This document shows, piece by piece, positions 52,519 to 63,342 of a stretch of 63,493 nt of DNA. The first letter of the stretch is position 1. The number at the start of each line of letters is the position of its first letter. The stretch is from Paludibacterium yongneupense DSM 18731. Its GTDB lineage: Bacteria; Pseudomonadota; Gammaproteobacteria; Burkholderiales; Chromobacteriaceae. The position numbers were made by a program, and so were the translations under genes. The stretch covers positions 1-63,493 of the forward strand of contig NZ_AUGZ01000030.1 in assembly GCF_000422925.1 (NCBI RefSeq), given 5' to 3'. The notes beneath the pieces were generated by a model. The model saw only the letters and a list, made by a program, of their open reading frames with translations, was not told the origin of the DNA and ran no database searches.

Positions 52519-54798
52519 TTACTGCACGGTCTGCGCGTCGACGCAGGCCAGTGCGACCATATTGATGATGCGGCGTACCGACGATATCGGGGTCAGGATG
52601 TGTACCGGCTTGGCGATCCCCATCAGGATAGGACCGATCGTGACACCGTCTGCTGCCGACACGCGCAGCAGGTTGTACGAAATATTGGCCGACTCGATAT
52701 TCGGCATGACCAGCAGATTGGCCGAGCCCTTGAGTTGATTGTCGGGTAGGGCCTGGCTGCGGATATGCTCGACCAGTGCGGCGTCGCCCTGCATCTCGCC
52801 TTCGATTTCCAACTCCGGTTGCCTCGCCTTGATCAACTCCAGCGCGTCGCGCATTTTGCGAGCGGACGGGCAGTCTATGGTTCCGAAGCTCGAGTTCGAC
52901 AAAAGTGCGACTTTGGGGACGATGCCGAAGCGCTTCATGGCCGTGGCCGCCATCGCCGTGATTCCGGCGATCTGTTCGGCGTCGGGGTCGGAGTTGACAT
53001 AGGTGTCTGCTATGAAGATATTGCCGTTGGGCAGCATCAACGCATTCATCGATGCGGCCAGCCCCTCCTCGTTATTGTAGCCGAGGACTTCGCGCACGAT
53101 GTCGAAGTGTTGCCGGAAGCCACCAAAGGTGCCGCAGATCAGCGCATCGGCTTCGCCGCGCCTGACCATCAGCGCGCCGATCAGCGTGGTGCTGGCGATG
53201 ACGCGACGGCGTGCGTGTTCTTGTGAAACGCCCCGACGCTTGCTCAGGGCATAATAGTCCTGCCAGTAGTTGTTGAAGCGCGGGTCGGATTCGTTATTCA
53301 CCAGCTGGAAATCCTGGCCGATGACCAGCTTGAGGCCGAGCTTGGCGATGCGTTTCTCTATCACGCTCGGCCGTCCGATCAGTATCGGCTCGGCCAGTCC
53401 TTGCGACACGATTTCCTGCGTCGCGTGCAGTACGCGCTCATCCTCGCCTTCGGCCAGCACCACGCGGCGCTTGTCGGTGCGTGCCTGACTGAACACCGGC
53501 TTCATGAACAGGTTGGTCTTGTAGACGAACTGGGCCAACTGCTCGATATAGGCGTTCATGTCCGCGATGGGGCGGGTGGCGACGCCGGAGTCCATCGCCG
53601 CTTGCGCCACGGCCGGTGCGATCTTGACGATCAGGCGCGGGTCGAAGGGTCTGGGGATCAAATAGTCGGGGCCGAAGGTCAGTTCCTGTTCGCCGCCATA
53701 GGCGCTGGCGACGACATCGGACTGCTCGGCCATTGCCAGGTCGGCAATGGCGCGCACGCAGGCAAGCTTCATCTCTTCATTGATGGTGGTGGCACCGACG
53801 TCGAGTGCGCCACGGAAAATGAAGGGGAAGCACAGGACGTTGTTGACCTGATTGGGGAAATCGGAGCGGCCGGTGCAGATGATCGCGTCGGGGCGCGCTT
53901 CTTTTGCCAGCGGCGGCAGGATTTCCGGTTCCGGATTGGCCAGTGCCAGGATCAGCGGCTGCGTCCCCATCGATTTGACCATTTCCGCTGTGACAAGGCG
54001 CGGACCGGATACGCCGAGGAAGATGTCGGCACCCCGAATCGCATCTTTCAAGGTTCGCAGCCCGTTATCGGCGATGGCGTAGCGTTGCTTGGACTCGTCG
54101 AAGCGCGGGTCGCGGCCTTCGAAGATCACCCCCTTGGAGTCGCAAACAACGATGTTGGCGCGCTGTACGCCGAGCGCGACGAGCAGGTCGAGACAGGCGA
54201 TGGCGGCGGCGCCTGCGCCGGAGGTGACCAGCCGGACCGATTCCATTTTCTTGCCGACCACGCGCAAGCCATTGAGCACGGCGGCGGCAGTGATGATCGC
54301 AGTGCCGTGCTGATCGTCATGGAATACCGGGATTTTCATGCGCTCGCGCAGCTTCTTCTCGATGGTGAAGCATTCGGGGGCCTTGATGTCTTCAAGGTTG
54401 ATGCCGCCGAAGGTCGGTTCCAGCGATGCAATGATATCGACCAGGCGATCAGGATCGAGCTCGTTGACCTCGAGATCGAACACATCGATGCCGGCGAATT
54501 TCTTGAACAGCACCCCCTTGCCTTCCATCACCGGTTTGCCGGCCAGCGCGCCGATATTGCCCAGGCCGAGCACGGCGGTGCCGTTGGATATGACCGCTAC
54601 CAGATTGCCGCGCGCGGTGTATTTGTAGGCGTTGAGCGGATCGTCAACGATGGCGTCGCAGGCGGCGGCGACGCCGGGAGAGTAGGCCAGCGCCAGATCG
54701 CGTTGCGTGGCCAGGGGTTTGGTCGGCGCGACCTGGATCTTGCCAGGGGTGGGGAACTGATGGTACTCGAGTGCACTTTGTCGCAGCTGCTCATCCAT
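52519..54798 (-). CDS. maeB: NADP-dependent malic enzyme MaeB (with phosphotransacetylase-like domain)
   Basis: Two-domain protein of 759 residues. Residues 1-430 are a malic enzyme with [16 protein letters not shown] (metal site) and [18 protein letters not shown] (NADP fold). The C-terminal half (about 430-755; [42 protein letters not shown]) is a phosphotransacetylase-like regulatory domain. It oxidatively decarboxylates malate to pyruvate. ATG 54798 has GGAGAGA. Common architecture in proteobacteria. Confidence 0.95.
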   Translation of the reverse strand: MDEQLRQSALEYHQFPTPGKIQVAPTKPLATQRDLALAYSPGVAAACDAIVDDPLNAYKYTARGNLVAVISNGTAVLGLGNIGALAGKPVMEGKGVLFKKFAGIDVFDLEVNELDPDRLVDIIASLEPTFGGINLEDIKAPECFTIEKKLRERMKIPVFHDDQHGTAIITAAAVLNGLRVVGKKMESVRLVTSGAGAAAIACLDLLVALGVQRANIVVCDSKGVIFEGRDPRFDESKQRYAIADNGLRTLKDAIRGADIFLGVSGPRLVTAEMVKSMGTQPLILALANPEPEILPPLAKEARPDAIICTGRSDFPNQVNNVLCFPFIFRGALDVGATTINEEMKLACVRAIADLAMAEQSDVVASAYGGEQELTFGPDYLIPRPFDPRLIVKIAPAVAQAAMDSGVATRPIADMNAYIEQLAQFVYKTNLFMKPVFSQARTDKRRVVLAEGEDERVLHATQEIVSQGLAEPILIGRPSVIEKRIAKLGLKLVIGQDFQLVNNESDPRFNNYWQDYYALSKRRGVSQEHARRRVIASTTLIGALMVRRGEADALICGTFGGFRQHFDIVREVLGYNNEEGLAASMNALMLPNGNIFIADTYVNSDPDAEQIAGITAMAATAMKRFGIVPKVALLSNSSFGTIDCPSARKMRDALELIKARQPELEIEGEMQGDAALVEHIRSQALPDNQLKGSANLLVMPNIESANISYNLLRVSAADGVTIGPILMGIAKPVHILTPISSVRRIINMVALACVDAQTVQ

Positions 54799-54878
54799 GA
54801 TGATCTCTCCGTCTCTCTTTATTGGAATGGTTTTGCGGCTTACAAACCCGGCGCGGTCGTGGGCCCGCGCCGGCAAAC

Positions 54879-56453
54879 TCACTCGGGGGTGAGTACGGTC
54901 TCCTTGCCTTGCGGCAGAGTGTCCGGGAAGTCGCGGCTGAAATGCAGGCCGCGGCTTTCCTTGCGCGCGAGTGCGGAGCGGACGATCAACTCGGCCGTCT
55001 GCACCAGATTGCGCAATTCGATCAGGTCGTTACTGACGTGAAAATGGCTGTAGTACTCGTTGATTTCCTCGGTCAACAGCTTGATGCGGTTCAAGGCGCG
55101 CTCGAGTCGCTTGTTGGTGCGAACGATGCCGACGTAGTCCCACATCGCGCGTCTGAGTTCGTCCCAGTTGTGCGATATCACGACCGACTCATCCGGGTCT
55201 GTCACCCGGCTGTCGTCCCAGTCGGGAATGGCCGGCAGCGCGATATCCCTCTGCGCGATGATGTCTTCTGCCGCCGCCTTGCCGATGACCAGGCATTCCA
55301 GAAGCGAGTTGCTCGCCAGGCGGTTGGCTCCATGCAGGCCGGTGCAAGCCGCTTCGCCTACCGCGTACAGCCCGTCGACATCGGTGCGTCCCTTGAGGTC
55401 GGTGATCAGGCCCCCGCAGGTGTAGTGGGCGGCCGGGACGACTGGAATCGGCTCGCGCGTGATGTCGATTCCGAGATCCAGACAGTGCGCGTAGATGGTC
55501 GGGAAGTGTTCTTTGATGAATTCAGCCGGCTTGTAAGAGATATCGAGATGGACGCAGTCGAGACCATGCCGCTTCATTTCAAAGTCGATCGCGCGCGCGA
55601 CGATGTCGCGCGGGGCGAGTTCGGCGCGCGGGTCGTGCTGCGGCATGAAGCGCGTGCCGTCGGGCAGGCGCAAAATCGCGCCCTCACCGCGCACGGCTTC
55701 CGAAATCAGGAACGACTCGCTGTGCGAGTGGTAGAGCGTGGTCGGGTGAAACTGGATGAATTCCATATTGCCGACGCTGCACCCGGCCCGCCAGCCCATC
55801 GCGATGCCGTCGCCGGTCGCGGTATTGGGGTTCGTGGTGTACAGATAGACCTTGCCTGCGCCGCCGCTGGCGATGATGGTGCTCTGGGCGGCGATGGACA
55901 CGACGGCGTCGGCACTCTTGTCCAGTGCATAGGCCCCAAAACAGCGCTTGCCGTCGATGCCCAGCTTGCGCGAGGTGATCAGGTCGATCGCAATATGTTC
56001 TTCGAGTAGCGTGATGTTCGGGTGGGCCCTTATTTTCAGTCCCAGCGTCGAGGTCACGGCGGCACCGGTCGCGTCGGCGGCGTGGATGATGCGGCGGTGG
56101 CTGTGGCCGCCCTCGCGGGTAAGGTGGTAGCCGGTGCGGTTGGTTTCGTCGCGGGTGAAGGGCACCCCCAGGGCGATCAGCCAGTTGATGGCTTCCGACG
56201 AGTGTTCGACGATGAAGCGGGTCGTGTTTTCGTTGCAGATGCCGCCGCCGGCGATCAGCGTGTCGCGGATGTGTTCCTCTACCGAATCCTCGGTATCCAG
56301 GACCGCGGCGATGCCGCCTTGGGCGTAGCTGGAACTGCCATCCAGCAAGTCGCATTTGGTGATAAGACCGACTTTTCGCTTTTCGGCCAGATGCAGCGCC
56401 AGCGTCATTCCCGCCAGTCCACTGCCAATGATGAGTACGTCAAACTTGAGCAT
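54879..56453 (-). CDS. nadB: L-aspartate oxidase NadB
   Basis: Flavoprotein of 524 residues that oxidises L-aspartate to iminoaspartate, the first step of de novo NAD synthesis. FAD motif is [19 protein letters not shown]; further marks are [77 protein letters not shown] and a C-terminal helical domain. ATG 56453 is preferred to the longer frame to 56519. nadA and nadC are not adjacent. Confidence 0.95.
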   Translation of the reverse strand: MLKFDVLIIGSGLAGMTLALHLAEKRKVGLITKCDLLDGSSSYAQGGIAAVLDTEDSVEEHIRDTLIAGGGICNENTTRFIVEHSSEAINWLIALGVPFTRDETNRTGYHLTREGGHSHRRIIHAADATGAAVTSTLGLKIRAHPNITLLEEHIAIDLITSRKLGIDGKRCFGAYALDKSADAVVSIAAQSTIIASGGAGKVYLYTTNPNTATGDGIAMGWRAGCSVGNMEFIQFHPTTLYHSHSESFLISEAVRGEGAILRLPDGTRFMPQHDPRAELAPRDIVARAIDFEMKRHGLDCVHLDISYKPAEFIKEHFPTIYAHCLDLGIDITREPIPVVPAAHYTCGGLITDLKGRTDVDGLYAVGEAACTGLHGANRLASNSLLECLVIGKAAAEDIIAQRDIALPAIPDWDDSRVTDPDESVVISHNWDELRRAMWDYVGIVRTNKRLERALNRIKLLTEEINEYYSHFHVSNDLIELRNLVQTAELIVRSALARKESRGLHFSRDFPDTLPQGKETVLTPE

Positions 56454-56560
56454 GGTATCCGCCTGCCTGCTATTCCGGAAGTAAGGCTTACAGGATATAG
56501 AGGGTAGCAGAAAGCGCACGGCCGTGGGCGGATCGCCATGTCGGCGGGATGGAAACGGGC

Positions 56561-56589
56561 GCGGCAGGAAGGCGATGCCTCCCTGCCGC
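56561..56589 (-). terminator. Hairpin after fruA
   Basis: A 13-bp stem with one G-U pair and a 3-base loop, 29 bases after the fruA stop. On the - strand it is followed by GCCCGTTTCC, a weak U-tract, so it is probably the fruBKA terminator. Confidence 0.6.
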
Positions 56590-56618
56590 GGTGCGTGGAC
56601 GACGGTCAGATCAGTGGA

Positions 56619-58331
56619 TCAGGCGTTTTGCGGTACCGGTTTTTTCAGAACGCGCAGCAGCACTGCGCCGACGGCGGTACCGATCAGCAGGGCCAGCAGG
56701 TAGGCGCCCAGATGAGTGACCGCATTCGGGATCGGCAGCACGAAGATCCCGCCATGCGGAACTTTCAGTTCGACACCCGACAGCATCGATAGCGCGCCGG
56801 TCACGGCGGAGCCGATCATCAGGGCCGGGATCACTCGCAACGGGTCACGTGCGGCAAACGGGATCGCACCTTCCGTGATGAAGGAGATGCCGAGAACGGC
56901 TGCGGCCTTGCCTGCTTCATGTTCGTCGCGGGTAAAGCGATCCTTGAACAATACGGTGGCGAGAGCCAGGGCGAGCGGCGGGGTCATGCCGGCGCCCATG
57001 GCCGCAGCCATCGGAGTGTAGATCTGGCTGGCGAGCAGGCCGGTGCTGAAGGCATAGGCCGCTTTGTTGACCGGACCGCCCATGTCGAAGGCCATCATGG
57101 CGCCGATCAGTGCGCCCAGCAATACGGCGCTACTACCTTGCATGCCCTTCAGGGTATTTTGCAGCGAGGTGAGGACGGCCGCGACCGGATCGCCGATCAC
57201 ATAGATCATCAGCAGACCTACGATCAGTGAACCCAGCACCGGCAGGATCAGAACCGGCTTCAAGCCATCGAGATGCTTGTGCAGCTTGATATGGCGGTTG
57301 AGGAAGTCGGTGGTGTAACCGGCGAGGAAACCGGCGATGATGCCGCCGAGGAAGCCGGAGCCGAGACTGGCGGCCAGCATGCCGCCGATCATGCCCGGGG
57401 TGATCCCTGGGCGGTCCGCAATGGAGTAGGAGATATAGCCTGCCAGAATGGGAACCATCAGGGCGAAGCCCGATTTGGCGCCGATCTGGAACAGAGCCCA
57501 GGCCAGCGTTCCCTTGTGCGCGTCATCGAAGGCATAGATGCCGCCCAGCGCGAAGGCCAGCGCAATCATGATACCGCCAGCGACGACGAAGGGCAGCATG
57601 AAGGACACGCCGGTCATCAAGTGCTTGTAGGGTCCGGTGCGCTGTGCCGACATTTCGCTCTTGGCTGCCTGGGCCTGATCCAGCAAATCCGGAGCAGCGG
57701 CCTTCTTGGCTTGTGCAATCGCGGTTTTCACCAGCTCGGCGCCGTTGCCGATCGCGCCTTTGGTTCCGGTCTGGTACAGACGCTTGCCGCCGAAGCGGGT
57801 CAGATCGACTTGGGTGTCGGCAGCGATGATGACCAGGTCTGCCGCCGCGATTTCAGCTGCCGTCAGCGTATTCTGCGCGCCGACGGAACCCTGGGTTTCC
57901 ACCTTGATCTTGTGACCGAGCTCGGCCGCCCCCTGGGTCAGCCCTTCGGCTGCCATGAAGGTGTGGGCGATGCCTGTCGGGCAGGATGTAATCGCCACGA
58001 TGGAAAGCGCCGCTGCAGAAGGCGCCGCTTCGCCCTTTGCCGCTTCGGCCACGAGAGAGGACGCGTCGTCGAGCACGGCTTGCAAGGTGCCGAACTGGTT
58101 TTTCAGCTTGGTGAAACGTTCGGCTTCGACTGCGCCTTCGCCGATCAGGATGACGGCGCTGGCGCGGGCAATGGCGGCCGATTCGATGCGGTTTTGCACG
58201 CCCGAGCCGCTGCGCGTTTCGATATCGATGCTGTGCCCTTGTTTCTGGGCGGCCTGGCGAAGCGCTTCGCCAGCCAGCAGGGACTGGGTAGTTTGATCCG
58301 GGCAGGATATGACTGCCAGCAGGTGAGCCAT
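56619..58331 (-). CDS. fruA: PTS fructose-specific EIIBC component FruA
   Basis: Membrane transporter of 570 residues. An N-terminal IIB-prime domain ([18 protein letters not shown]) is followed by the active IIB domain, with phosphorylated Cys117 in [18 protein letters not shown], and then by the IIC permease with about eight helices ([47 protein letters not shown]). It imports fructose as fructose 1-phosphate. ATG 58331 has GAGGAGA upstream. Last gene of fruB-fruK-fruA. Confidence 0.96.
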   Translation of the reverse strand: MAHLLAVISCPDQTTQSLLAGEALRQAAQKQGHSIDIETRSGSGVQNRIESAAIARASAVILIGEGAVEAERFTKLKNQFGTLQAVLDDASSLVAEAAKGEAAPSAAALSIVAITSCPTGIAHTFMAAEGLTQGAAELGHKIKVETQGSVGAQNTLTAAEIAAADLVIIAADTQVDLTRFGGKRLYQTGTKGAIGNGAELVKTAIAQAKKAAAPDLLDQAQAAKSEMSAQRTGPYKHLMTGVSFMLPFVVAGGIMIALAFALGGIYAFDDAHKGTLAWALFQIGAKSGFALMVPILAGYISYSIADRPGITPGMIGGMLAASLGSGFLGGIIAGFLAGYTTDFLNRHIKLHKHLDGLKPVLILPVLGSLIVGLLMIYVIGDPVAAVLTSLQNTLKGMQGSSAVLLGALIGAMMAFDMGGPVNKAAYAFSTGLLASQIYTPMAAAMGAGMTPPLALALATVLFKDRFTRDEHEAGKAAAVLGISFITEGAIPFAARDPLRVIPALMIGSAVTGALSMLSGVELKVPHGGIFVLPIPNAVTHLGAYLLALLIGTAVGAVLLRVLKKPVPQNA

Positions 58332-58397
58332 CGTGCTTCTCCTCACGTTATTGAAGGGTGGACCCCTTCGTTTGAACCGTTGTCTCTGAGCGTGACT

Positions 58398-59357
58398 TCA
58401 ATTTTCCAAACGAGCTAATTGAACCGAATGCGCGAGGCGCTCCAGTTCTTTGTGTTCGGGCAGATGCGGCCCGATTTGTGCCAGCTTGCCGCTGGCGAAC
58501 GCGACAGCGAGCCGGGCGCAGTCGGGCCACGACTGTCCCGCGCTGATACCCGCAATCAGACCGGCGACCATCGCGTCGCCCGCCCCCACGGTGCTGATGA
58601 TGGAAAGGGGCAAGGGCTGCGCATGCCAGGCGCCGTCCGCATCGACGAACAGGGCGCCATCGCCGCCTAGGGAGACCACGACTTTTTCTATGCCCTGTGC
58701 CAGCAGTTTCGCCGCCTCGGCGGCGACATCGCTCAGGGTGGGCAGCGCGCGGCCGGTCAGCTGTTCCAGTTCGCTGCGATTGGGCTTGATGCACATCGGC
58801 AACGATGCGGCCGGGCCGCGCAGTACGCGTCCGAGCGCTTCGCCGCTGGTGTCGAGCAGAACCCATGCGCCGCGCTCGCGCAGGGTCTGCAGCAACTGGA
58901 TATAGGTGTCATCCGGCAGCCCGGTAGGCAGGCTGCCGGAGAGGACAAAGTAATGCCCGGAGCCGGCCAGTTGTTGCAGGCGCTCGAGCAATTTCGGAAA
59001 AGCCTCGCTATCGGTGGGGCCCGCCGGAAGGTTGATATCGGTCGTGTCGTGGTTGCTGCTGTCCACGAGCTTGATATTGACCCGGTTCAGACCCTCCTGG
59101 CGGATGAAGGCGTCGACGATGTCCTTGTCGCGGAACATCGTTTCAAAGACGTCGGCGTTTCCGCGTCCGAGCAGGCCGGTGGCGACGATACGGGAGGCTT
59201 TCCAGTCAGCCAGACAGCCGGCGACGTTGACGCCTTTGCCGCCGGCGTTGAAGGTCACCGCGCGCGCCGGATTGACGGCGCCCGGGCGCAAGGCATCCAG
59301 AATCACGGTCTGATCGATGGCCGGATTCAGTGTCACCGTGACGATGGTCTGGCTCAT
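58398..59357 (-). CDS. fruK: 1-phosphofructokinase FruK
   Basis: PfkB-family kinase of 319 residues that phosphorylates fructose 1-phosphate. Marks are VTLNPAIDQTVILDALRPG at the N-terminus, FNAGGKGVNVAGCLADW and the catalytic STVGAGDAMVAGLIAG near the C-terminus. It overlaps fruB by four bases (ATGA) and is 66 bp upstream of fruA. Confidence 0.95.
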   Translation of the reverse strand: MSQTIVTVTLNPAIDQTVILDALRPGAVNPARAVTFNAGGKGVNVAGCLADWKASRIVATGLLGRGNADVFETMFRDKDIVDAFIRQEGLNRVNIKLVDSSNHDTTDINLPAGPTDSEAFPKLLERLQQLAGSGHYFVLSGSLPTGLPDDTYIQLLQTLRERGAWVLLDTSGEALGRVLRGPAASLPMCIKPNRSELEQLTGRALPTLSDVAAEAAKLLAQGIEKVVVSLGGDGALFVDADGAWHAQPLPLSIISTVGAGDAMVAGLIAGISAGQSWPDCARLAVAFASGKLAQIGPHLPEHKELERLAHSVQLARLEN

Positions 59358-61858
59358 GAGAGCGACTCCTCCAGGGCGCGGACCTGTGCCGCGCTATCGC
59401 AGTCGAGTGCGCGCAGCGACATGGCTTCCAGCTGGGTATGGGTACTGGCGCGCAGACGTGCCTTGACGGGCGCGATATCGCGCGGGCTCATGGACAGCTC
59501 GTCGACTCCGAGGCCGGTGAGCACCGCTGCACCGAGCGGATCGCCTGCCAGACCGCCGCAGACGCCGACCCATTTTCCGGCGGCATGCGCCCCTTTCACC
59601 GTATGCTGGATCAGGCGCAGCACGGCAGGGTGCAAGGCGTCGGCCTGAGCGGCGAGCTCGGGATGCTGGCGGTCGATGGCCAGCGTGTATTGCGTCAGAT
59701 CGTTGGTGCCGATGGAGAAAAAGTCGACGTGCTGTGCGAGCCGGTCCGCCATCGCGGCCGCCGCCGGGACTTCGATCATGATGCCGAGCGGTACCTGCGG
59801 GGCGCCGACATCGTTGCGCACGCGTTCGCACGCCGCACGCAGTGCCTGGATTTCGTCGAGCGAGGTCACCATCGGGAACATGATGGAAAGCGGGCCTTCC
59901 TTGGCCGCGCGGTAAAGGGCGCGCAACTGCGGTTCGAGCAATTCGGCCCGCCGCAGCTGCAGGCGTGCGCCGCGGACCCCGAGGAAGGGGTTCTCTTCGT
60001 GCGGCAGGTCCAGGTAGGGCACTTGCTTGTCGCCGCCGATGTCGAGTGTGCGGATGATGACGGTGCGACCGGCGGCGGCTTTGATCATGCCGAGATAGGT
60101 GCGGAATTGCTCTTCCTCGTCCGGGGCATCGTTGCGTTCCAGAAACAGGAATTCGGTGCGCATCAGACCGATGCCCTCCGCCCCGGCATCGAGCGCGTCG
60201 GCGACCTTCTCGGGACGGTTGACGTTGGCGCCGATATCGACGCGGTGTCCATCGCGCGTCTGGGCCGGCAGCGCGCGTTCCTGCGCCTGCTGGGCGCGGA
60301 GCGCGCTTTGCTCCTGCTGCCATTTCCGCGCTTCGGCCAGAACGTCTTCGCCGGGATCGAGATACAGACGGCCGCTATTGCCGTCGAGGATGGCGGTGGT
60401 GCCATCCGCGATCTCCAGCAGTGCCGGTCCACCGGCGACCATCGCAGGCAGGCCCAGGGTACGGGCAAGAATGGCGGTGTGCGAAGTCGGTCCGCCTTGT
60501 GCGGTGCAGAGCCCGAGTACGCGCTTCGGGTCCAGCGTCGCCGTGTCGGACGGGGCGAGATCGGCGGCGATCAGAATTGTCTCGTCGGTGCCGTTGATCT
60601 GATCGCTCGCCTGTTCCGGGATGTCTTGCAGGCGGGCCAGTACGCGGCGGCCTACATCGCGCAGGTCGGCCGCACGGCCGGCGAGCAGGGCATTGCCCTG
60701 GGCCGCCAGGCGCGATGCCTGGTGGTCGATCGCATGATGCCAGGACCAGGCTACGCCGTGGCCTTCTACCATGTGCTGGCAGGTCAGGGCGATCAGCCCA
60801 CCGTCTGCGATCAACTCGGCCTGCGCGCGGAAAATATGCGATTCCGTCGCCCCAAGACGCACCGCGGTGTCCGCCGCCATCGAGTCGAGTTCGTCGCGGG
60901 TGGCGGCCAGCGCGCGATCGAGCAGGGCGCCCCCCTCGGCCAGCGTGCAAGGCGTATCGACGATATCGAGCGGACCGCTTCTGAGTACACGGGTCCGGCC
61001 GATGCTAAGTCCGGGGCTCGCGCTGATGCCCCCGAAGGAAACGAGACCATCCGGGACATTCCAGCCCTGACGGTCGGCATTCTGTTGCTTCAGTTTGGCC
61101 GCTGCCGCATCGGCCTGTTCCTGGGCCGTAATGCGGGTGACCGTATCGCGCATGGCGGACAGGGCGGCTTCGGCATCCGGCCCCTTGGCCGAGATGTGCA
61201 GGCGGTCGCCATGCTGGATTCCCAGTTGCAGCAGTGCAACCAGTTTTTTCGCGTTGGCGGTTTCGTCGTTATGACGGATCTGGATTTCGGCATCGAAACC
61301 GCGGGCGGCTTCGACCCAGCGGGCGGCCGGGCGGGCATGCAGACCATTCGGGTAGTCCATGGTCCAGCCTATGACTTTTTCGAAATCCTGAGCCGGCGCG
61401 GCGGCGGGCGCGGCGGCGGCGGGGGCGCTGTCGTCGAGCGCCTGCAGCAGTTCGTTGGCATCCCCGGTCGAGAAAAGGCGATCGAGAACGTCCGGTTTCT
61501 GCATCAACCGGGTCAGACGACGCAGCAGCATGATGTGCTCATCCGACTTGGCGGCAATACCGACGATGAGGTTCACCACTTGCCCCGGATTCCATTCCAG
61601 CCCCTGCGGCACCTGCAGTACCGCAATCCCGGTCTCGCGGATCATGTGGCGGTCTTCGATCATGCCGTGCGGAATGGCAACGCCGTGACCGAGAAAGGTA
61701 TTGGCCACGGTCTCGCGCCGCAGCAGGCTGTCGACATAGGCCGGGTCGACGTAGCCCAGATCGGCGAGCAGGTTGCCGACTTCGGCGATGGCTTCGGTTT
61801 TATTCTGGGGCGAACCCGCCAGACGGATCAATTCGGTGCGGATGAGGGGTTGTGACAT
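59354..61858 (-). CDS. fruB: Multiphosphoryl transfer protein: EIIA(Fru)-HPr-EI (FruB)
   Basis: Fusion protein of 834 residues carrying all soluble phosphotransfer steps. EIIA (about 1-145) has phospho-His64 in GVAIPHGM; an Ala/Pro linker (146-158) leads to HPr (about 160-250) with phospho-His174 in NGLHARPAARW; EI (about 280-834) has phospho-His near residue 460 in TSHTAILARTLG and a PEP site (GLMRTEFLF). It needs no general EI or HPr. Its promoter is overlapped by a FruR site. Confidence 0.96.
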   Translation of the reverse strand: MSQPLIRTELIRLAGSPQNKTEAIAEVGNLLADLGYVDPAYVDSLLRRETVANTFLGHGVAIPHGMIEDRHMIRETGIAVLQVPQGLEWNPGQVVNLIVGIAAKSDEHIMLLRRLTRLMQKPDVLDRLFSTGDANELLQALDDSAPAAAAPAAAPAQDFEKVIGWTMDYPNGLHARPAARWVEAARGFDAEIQIRHNDETANAKKLVALLQLGIQHGDRLHISAKGPDAEAALSAMRDTVTRITAQEQADAAAAKLKQQNADRQGWNVPDGLVSFGGISASPGLSIGRTRVLRSGPLDIVDTPCTLAEGGALLDRALAATRDELDSMAADTAVRLGATESHIFRAQAELIADGGLIALTCQHMVEGHGVAWSWHHAIDHQASRLAAQGNALLAGRAADLRDVGRRVLARLQDIPEQASDQINGTDETILIAADLAPSDTATLDPKRVLGLCTAQGGPTSHTAILARTLGLPAMVAGGPALLEIADGTTAILDGNSGRLYLDPGEDVLAEARKWQQEQSALRAQQAQERALPAQTRDGHRVDIGANVNRPEKVADALDAGAEGIGLMRTEFLFLERNDAPDEEEQFRTYLGMIKAAAGRTVIIRTLDIGGDKQVPYLDLPHEENPFLGVRGARLQLRRAELLEPQLRALYRAAKEGPLSIMFPMVTSLDEIQALRAACERVRNDVGAPQVPLGIMIEVPAAAAMADRLAQHVDFFSIGTNDLTQYTLAIDRQHPELAAQADALHPAVLRLIQHTVKGAHAAGKWVGVCGGLAGDPLGAAVLTGLGVDELSMSPRDIAPVKARLRASTHTQLEAMSLRALDCDSAAQVRALEESLS

Positions 61859-61898
61859 ATCGTCTTCTCTATCTCATGGGTATATCGAGCGTGATTCA

Positions 61899-61927
61899 AT
61901 TGAAATCGATTACATCACGGCTGTCAA
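61899..61927 (-). promoter_or_regulatory. Sigma-70 promoter of fruBKA
   Basis: On the - strand TTGACA (61922-61927), 17-base spacer and TTCAAT (61899-61904). The -10 is weak, and the FruR site sits between -35 and -10. Confidence 0.65.
61901..61914. promoter_or_regulatory. FruR operator at the fruB promoter
   Basis: TGAAATCGATTACA is a near-perfect palindrome (one mismatch between halves), placed inside the fruB promoter, 43 bases before the fruB start. Typical LacI-family operator form with central CG. Confidence 0.7.
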
Positions 61928-62045
61928 GAACGGGTGCAGAAATAATCATGGCGGGCTGTTGCATTTTGGCGTGATGCACCGCAGCAACCTATTCTGGTTG
62001 ACATTCATGGGGTGAGTGGACGACCATTAGTCTTAATCCTATCGC

Positions 62046-62059
62046 TGTAATCGTTATCA
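62046..62059. promoter_or_regulatory. FruR operator before fruR
   Basis: TGTAATCGTTATCA, whose reverse strand reads TGATAACGATTACA, shares the CGATTACA half with the fruB operator. It ends six bases before the fruR start and would allow autorepression. Confidence 0.65.
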
Positions 62060-62065
62060 GATACC

Positions 62066-63064
62066 ATGAGCGTAAAAATCAAAGACGTAGCAAGCGCGGC
62101 AGGCGTGTCGGTGGCAACGGTGTCGCGCGTTCTCGGCAACGGTCCGGTAAGTGCCGAGCTGCGGGCGCGGGTTGAACGGGCCGTTCTTGATCTGGGGTAT
62201 CGGCCCAATCTGTCGGCACGCCGCTTACGCTCCCAACATTCGCAGACCGTCGGTCTCGTGGTGTCGGATATACGCAACCCGTTTTTTACCGGAGTCAGCC
62301 GGGCGGTGGAGGACGCGGCCTACCAGGCTGGAATGCGTGTCATCTTGTGCAACACCGACGAGAATCCGGAAAAGGAAGCGATGTACCTGCGCCTGATGCA
62401 GGAAGAACGCGTGAGCGGAGTGATCTTTTCTCCGACGCGCGAAACTTCGCAGCATTTCAATGTCGCGGGATTCGATTTTCCTATGGTCATGATAGACCGC
62501 ACCGGACCGGCGGGGCAGGCGGATGCCGTGCTGCTGGATAATCGACTGGCATCGATCCAGCTGGTTGAACATCTGCTGGATCGCGGCTATAGCCGTATCG
62601 GCGCCTTGTTCGGCAATACGAGTACTACCGGCTCGGAGCGCAATGGCGGTTACGAAGAGGCGCTCAAGCTGCGGGGGCTGCCGAGCGGTGGACGTTTCGT
62701 CGCTCCGACGGCAGAGGCGGCCGAACTGGCTGTCGCGCAGTGGTTGAAGGAGGCGACTCCGCCTGATGCGCTGCTGGCCAGTAATGGCCTGATGCTGCTG
62801 GGGGCGTTGCGCGCATTGCGCGCGGCGGGGGTTTCCATCCCGGCGCGCATGGGGTTGGCCGGTTTCGATAACGAGATATGGACGGGGCTGGTGGGCGAAG
62901 GCTTGACCGTCATCGAACAGCCGGTCTATCAGATCGGCCAGATCGCCATGGAGATGTTGCTGGCGCGGCTGGAGGATGCCAGTTTGCCGATACGTCGTGT
63001 CGTATTGAACGGACGCCTGATCGAGCGCGGGTCGACGCGCGGGCCGAGCCGCAGCGAGCATTGA
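62066..63064 (+). CDS. fruR: LacI-family fructose repressor FruR
   Basis: Regulator of 332 residues. HTH is IKDVASAAGVSVATVSRVLGN with hinge helix NLSARRLRSQHSQTVGLVVSD, followed by a sugar-binding core (NPFFTGVSRAVEDAAYQAGM, GVIFSPTRETSQHFN, LLASNGLMLLGALRALRA). The divergent fruBKA operon and two shared operators show the target; the inducer is probably fructose 1-phosphate by family analogy. ATG 62066 lies right behind the second operator. Confidence 0.93.
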   Translation: MSVKIKDVASAAGVSVATVSRVLGNGPVSAELRARVERAVLDLGYRPNLSARRLRSQHSQTVGLVVSDIRNPFFTGVSRAVEDAAYQAGMRVILCNTDENPEKEAMYLRLMQEERVSGVIFSPTRETSQHFNVAGFDFPMVMIDRTGPAGQADAVLLDNRLASIQLVEHLLDRGYSRIGALFGNTSTTGSERNGGYEEALKLRGLPSGGRFVAPTAEAAELAVAQWLKEATPPDALLASNGLMLLGALRALRAAGVSIPARMGLAGFDNEIWTGLVGEGLTVIEQPVYQIGQIAMEMLLARLEDASLPIRRVVLNGRLIERGSTRGPSRSEH

Positions 63065-63103
63065 TCCCGCCGTTGGCGGCCTGTCATGTAAACGCATATA
63101 AGG

Positions 63104-63131
63104 AAGGGACCGCCTGGCGGTCCCTTTTTTT
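63104..63131 (+). terminator. Intrinsic terminator of fruR
   Basis: Ten-bp stem AAGGGACCGC / GCGGTCCCTT with a 3-base loop running into seven T residues (63125-63131). The T-tract lies within the upstream AT-rich element of the rRNA promoter. Confidence 0.88.
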
Positions 63132-63177
63132 GCAAAAAGGCTTGACGGGTCTGTGGGGTGGCGGTATAGTTCGCCTC
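63119..63177 (+). promoter_or_regulatory. rRNA operon P1-like promoter with UP-like element
   Basis: TTGACG (63142-63147), 17-base spacer and TATAGT (63165-63170), preceded by TTTTTTTGCAAAAAGG (63125-63140), which fits an UP element. The discriminator TCGCCTCC is GC-rich, as in ppGpp-sensitive rrn promoters. Confidence 0.82.
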
Positions 63178-63217
63178 CTCAGCTGACGACGCAAACGAAA
63201 CACGGCGCCGACAGCAC

Positions 63218-63229
63218 TGCTCTTTAACA
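63218..63229 (+). promoter_or_regulatory. boxA antitermination site in the rrn leader
   Basis: TGCTCTTTAACA matches the bacterial rrn boxA, about 40 bases after the predicted transcript start. It recruits NusB/NusE for antitermination. Confidence 0.8.
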
Positions 63230-63342
63230 AAACGAACAACCGATAGGTGTGAGTGTCTGGCCGAAGCCGACACTTGCACTGCAAGAGAAGGACCACTGGT
63301 TCTTTAATCTTGCGTGCCAAAGTACGAAATTAGCTAAAGATT

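Noticed and set aside
53401-55041. Open frame opposite maeB
   Set aside because: Antisense shadow; the malic enzyme on the - strand has full motifs.
59438-61855. Long open frame opposite fruB
   Set aside because: Antisense shadow of the EI/HPr fusion; composition and lack of motifs argue against it.
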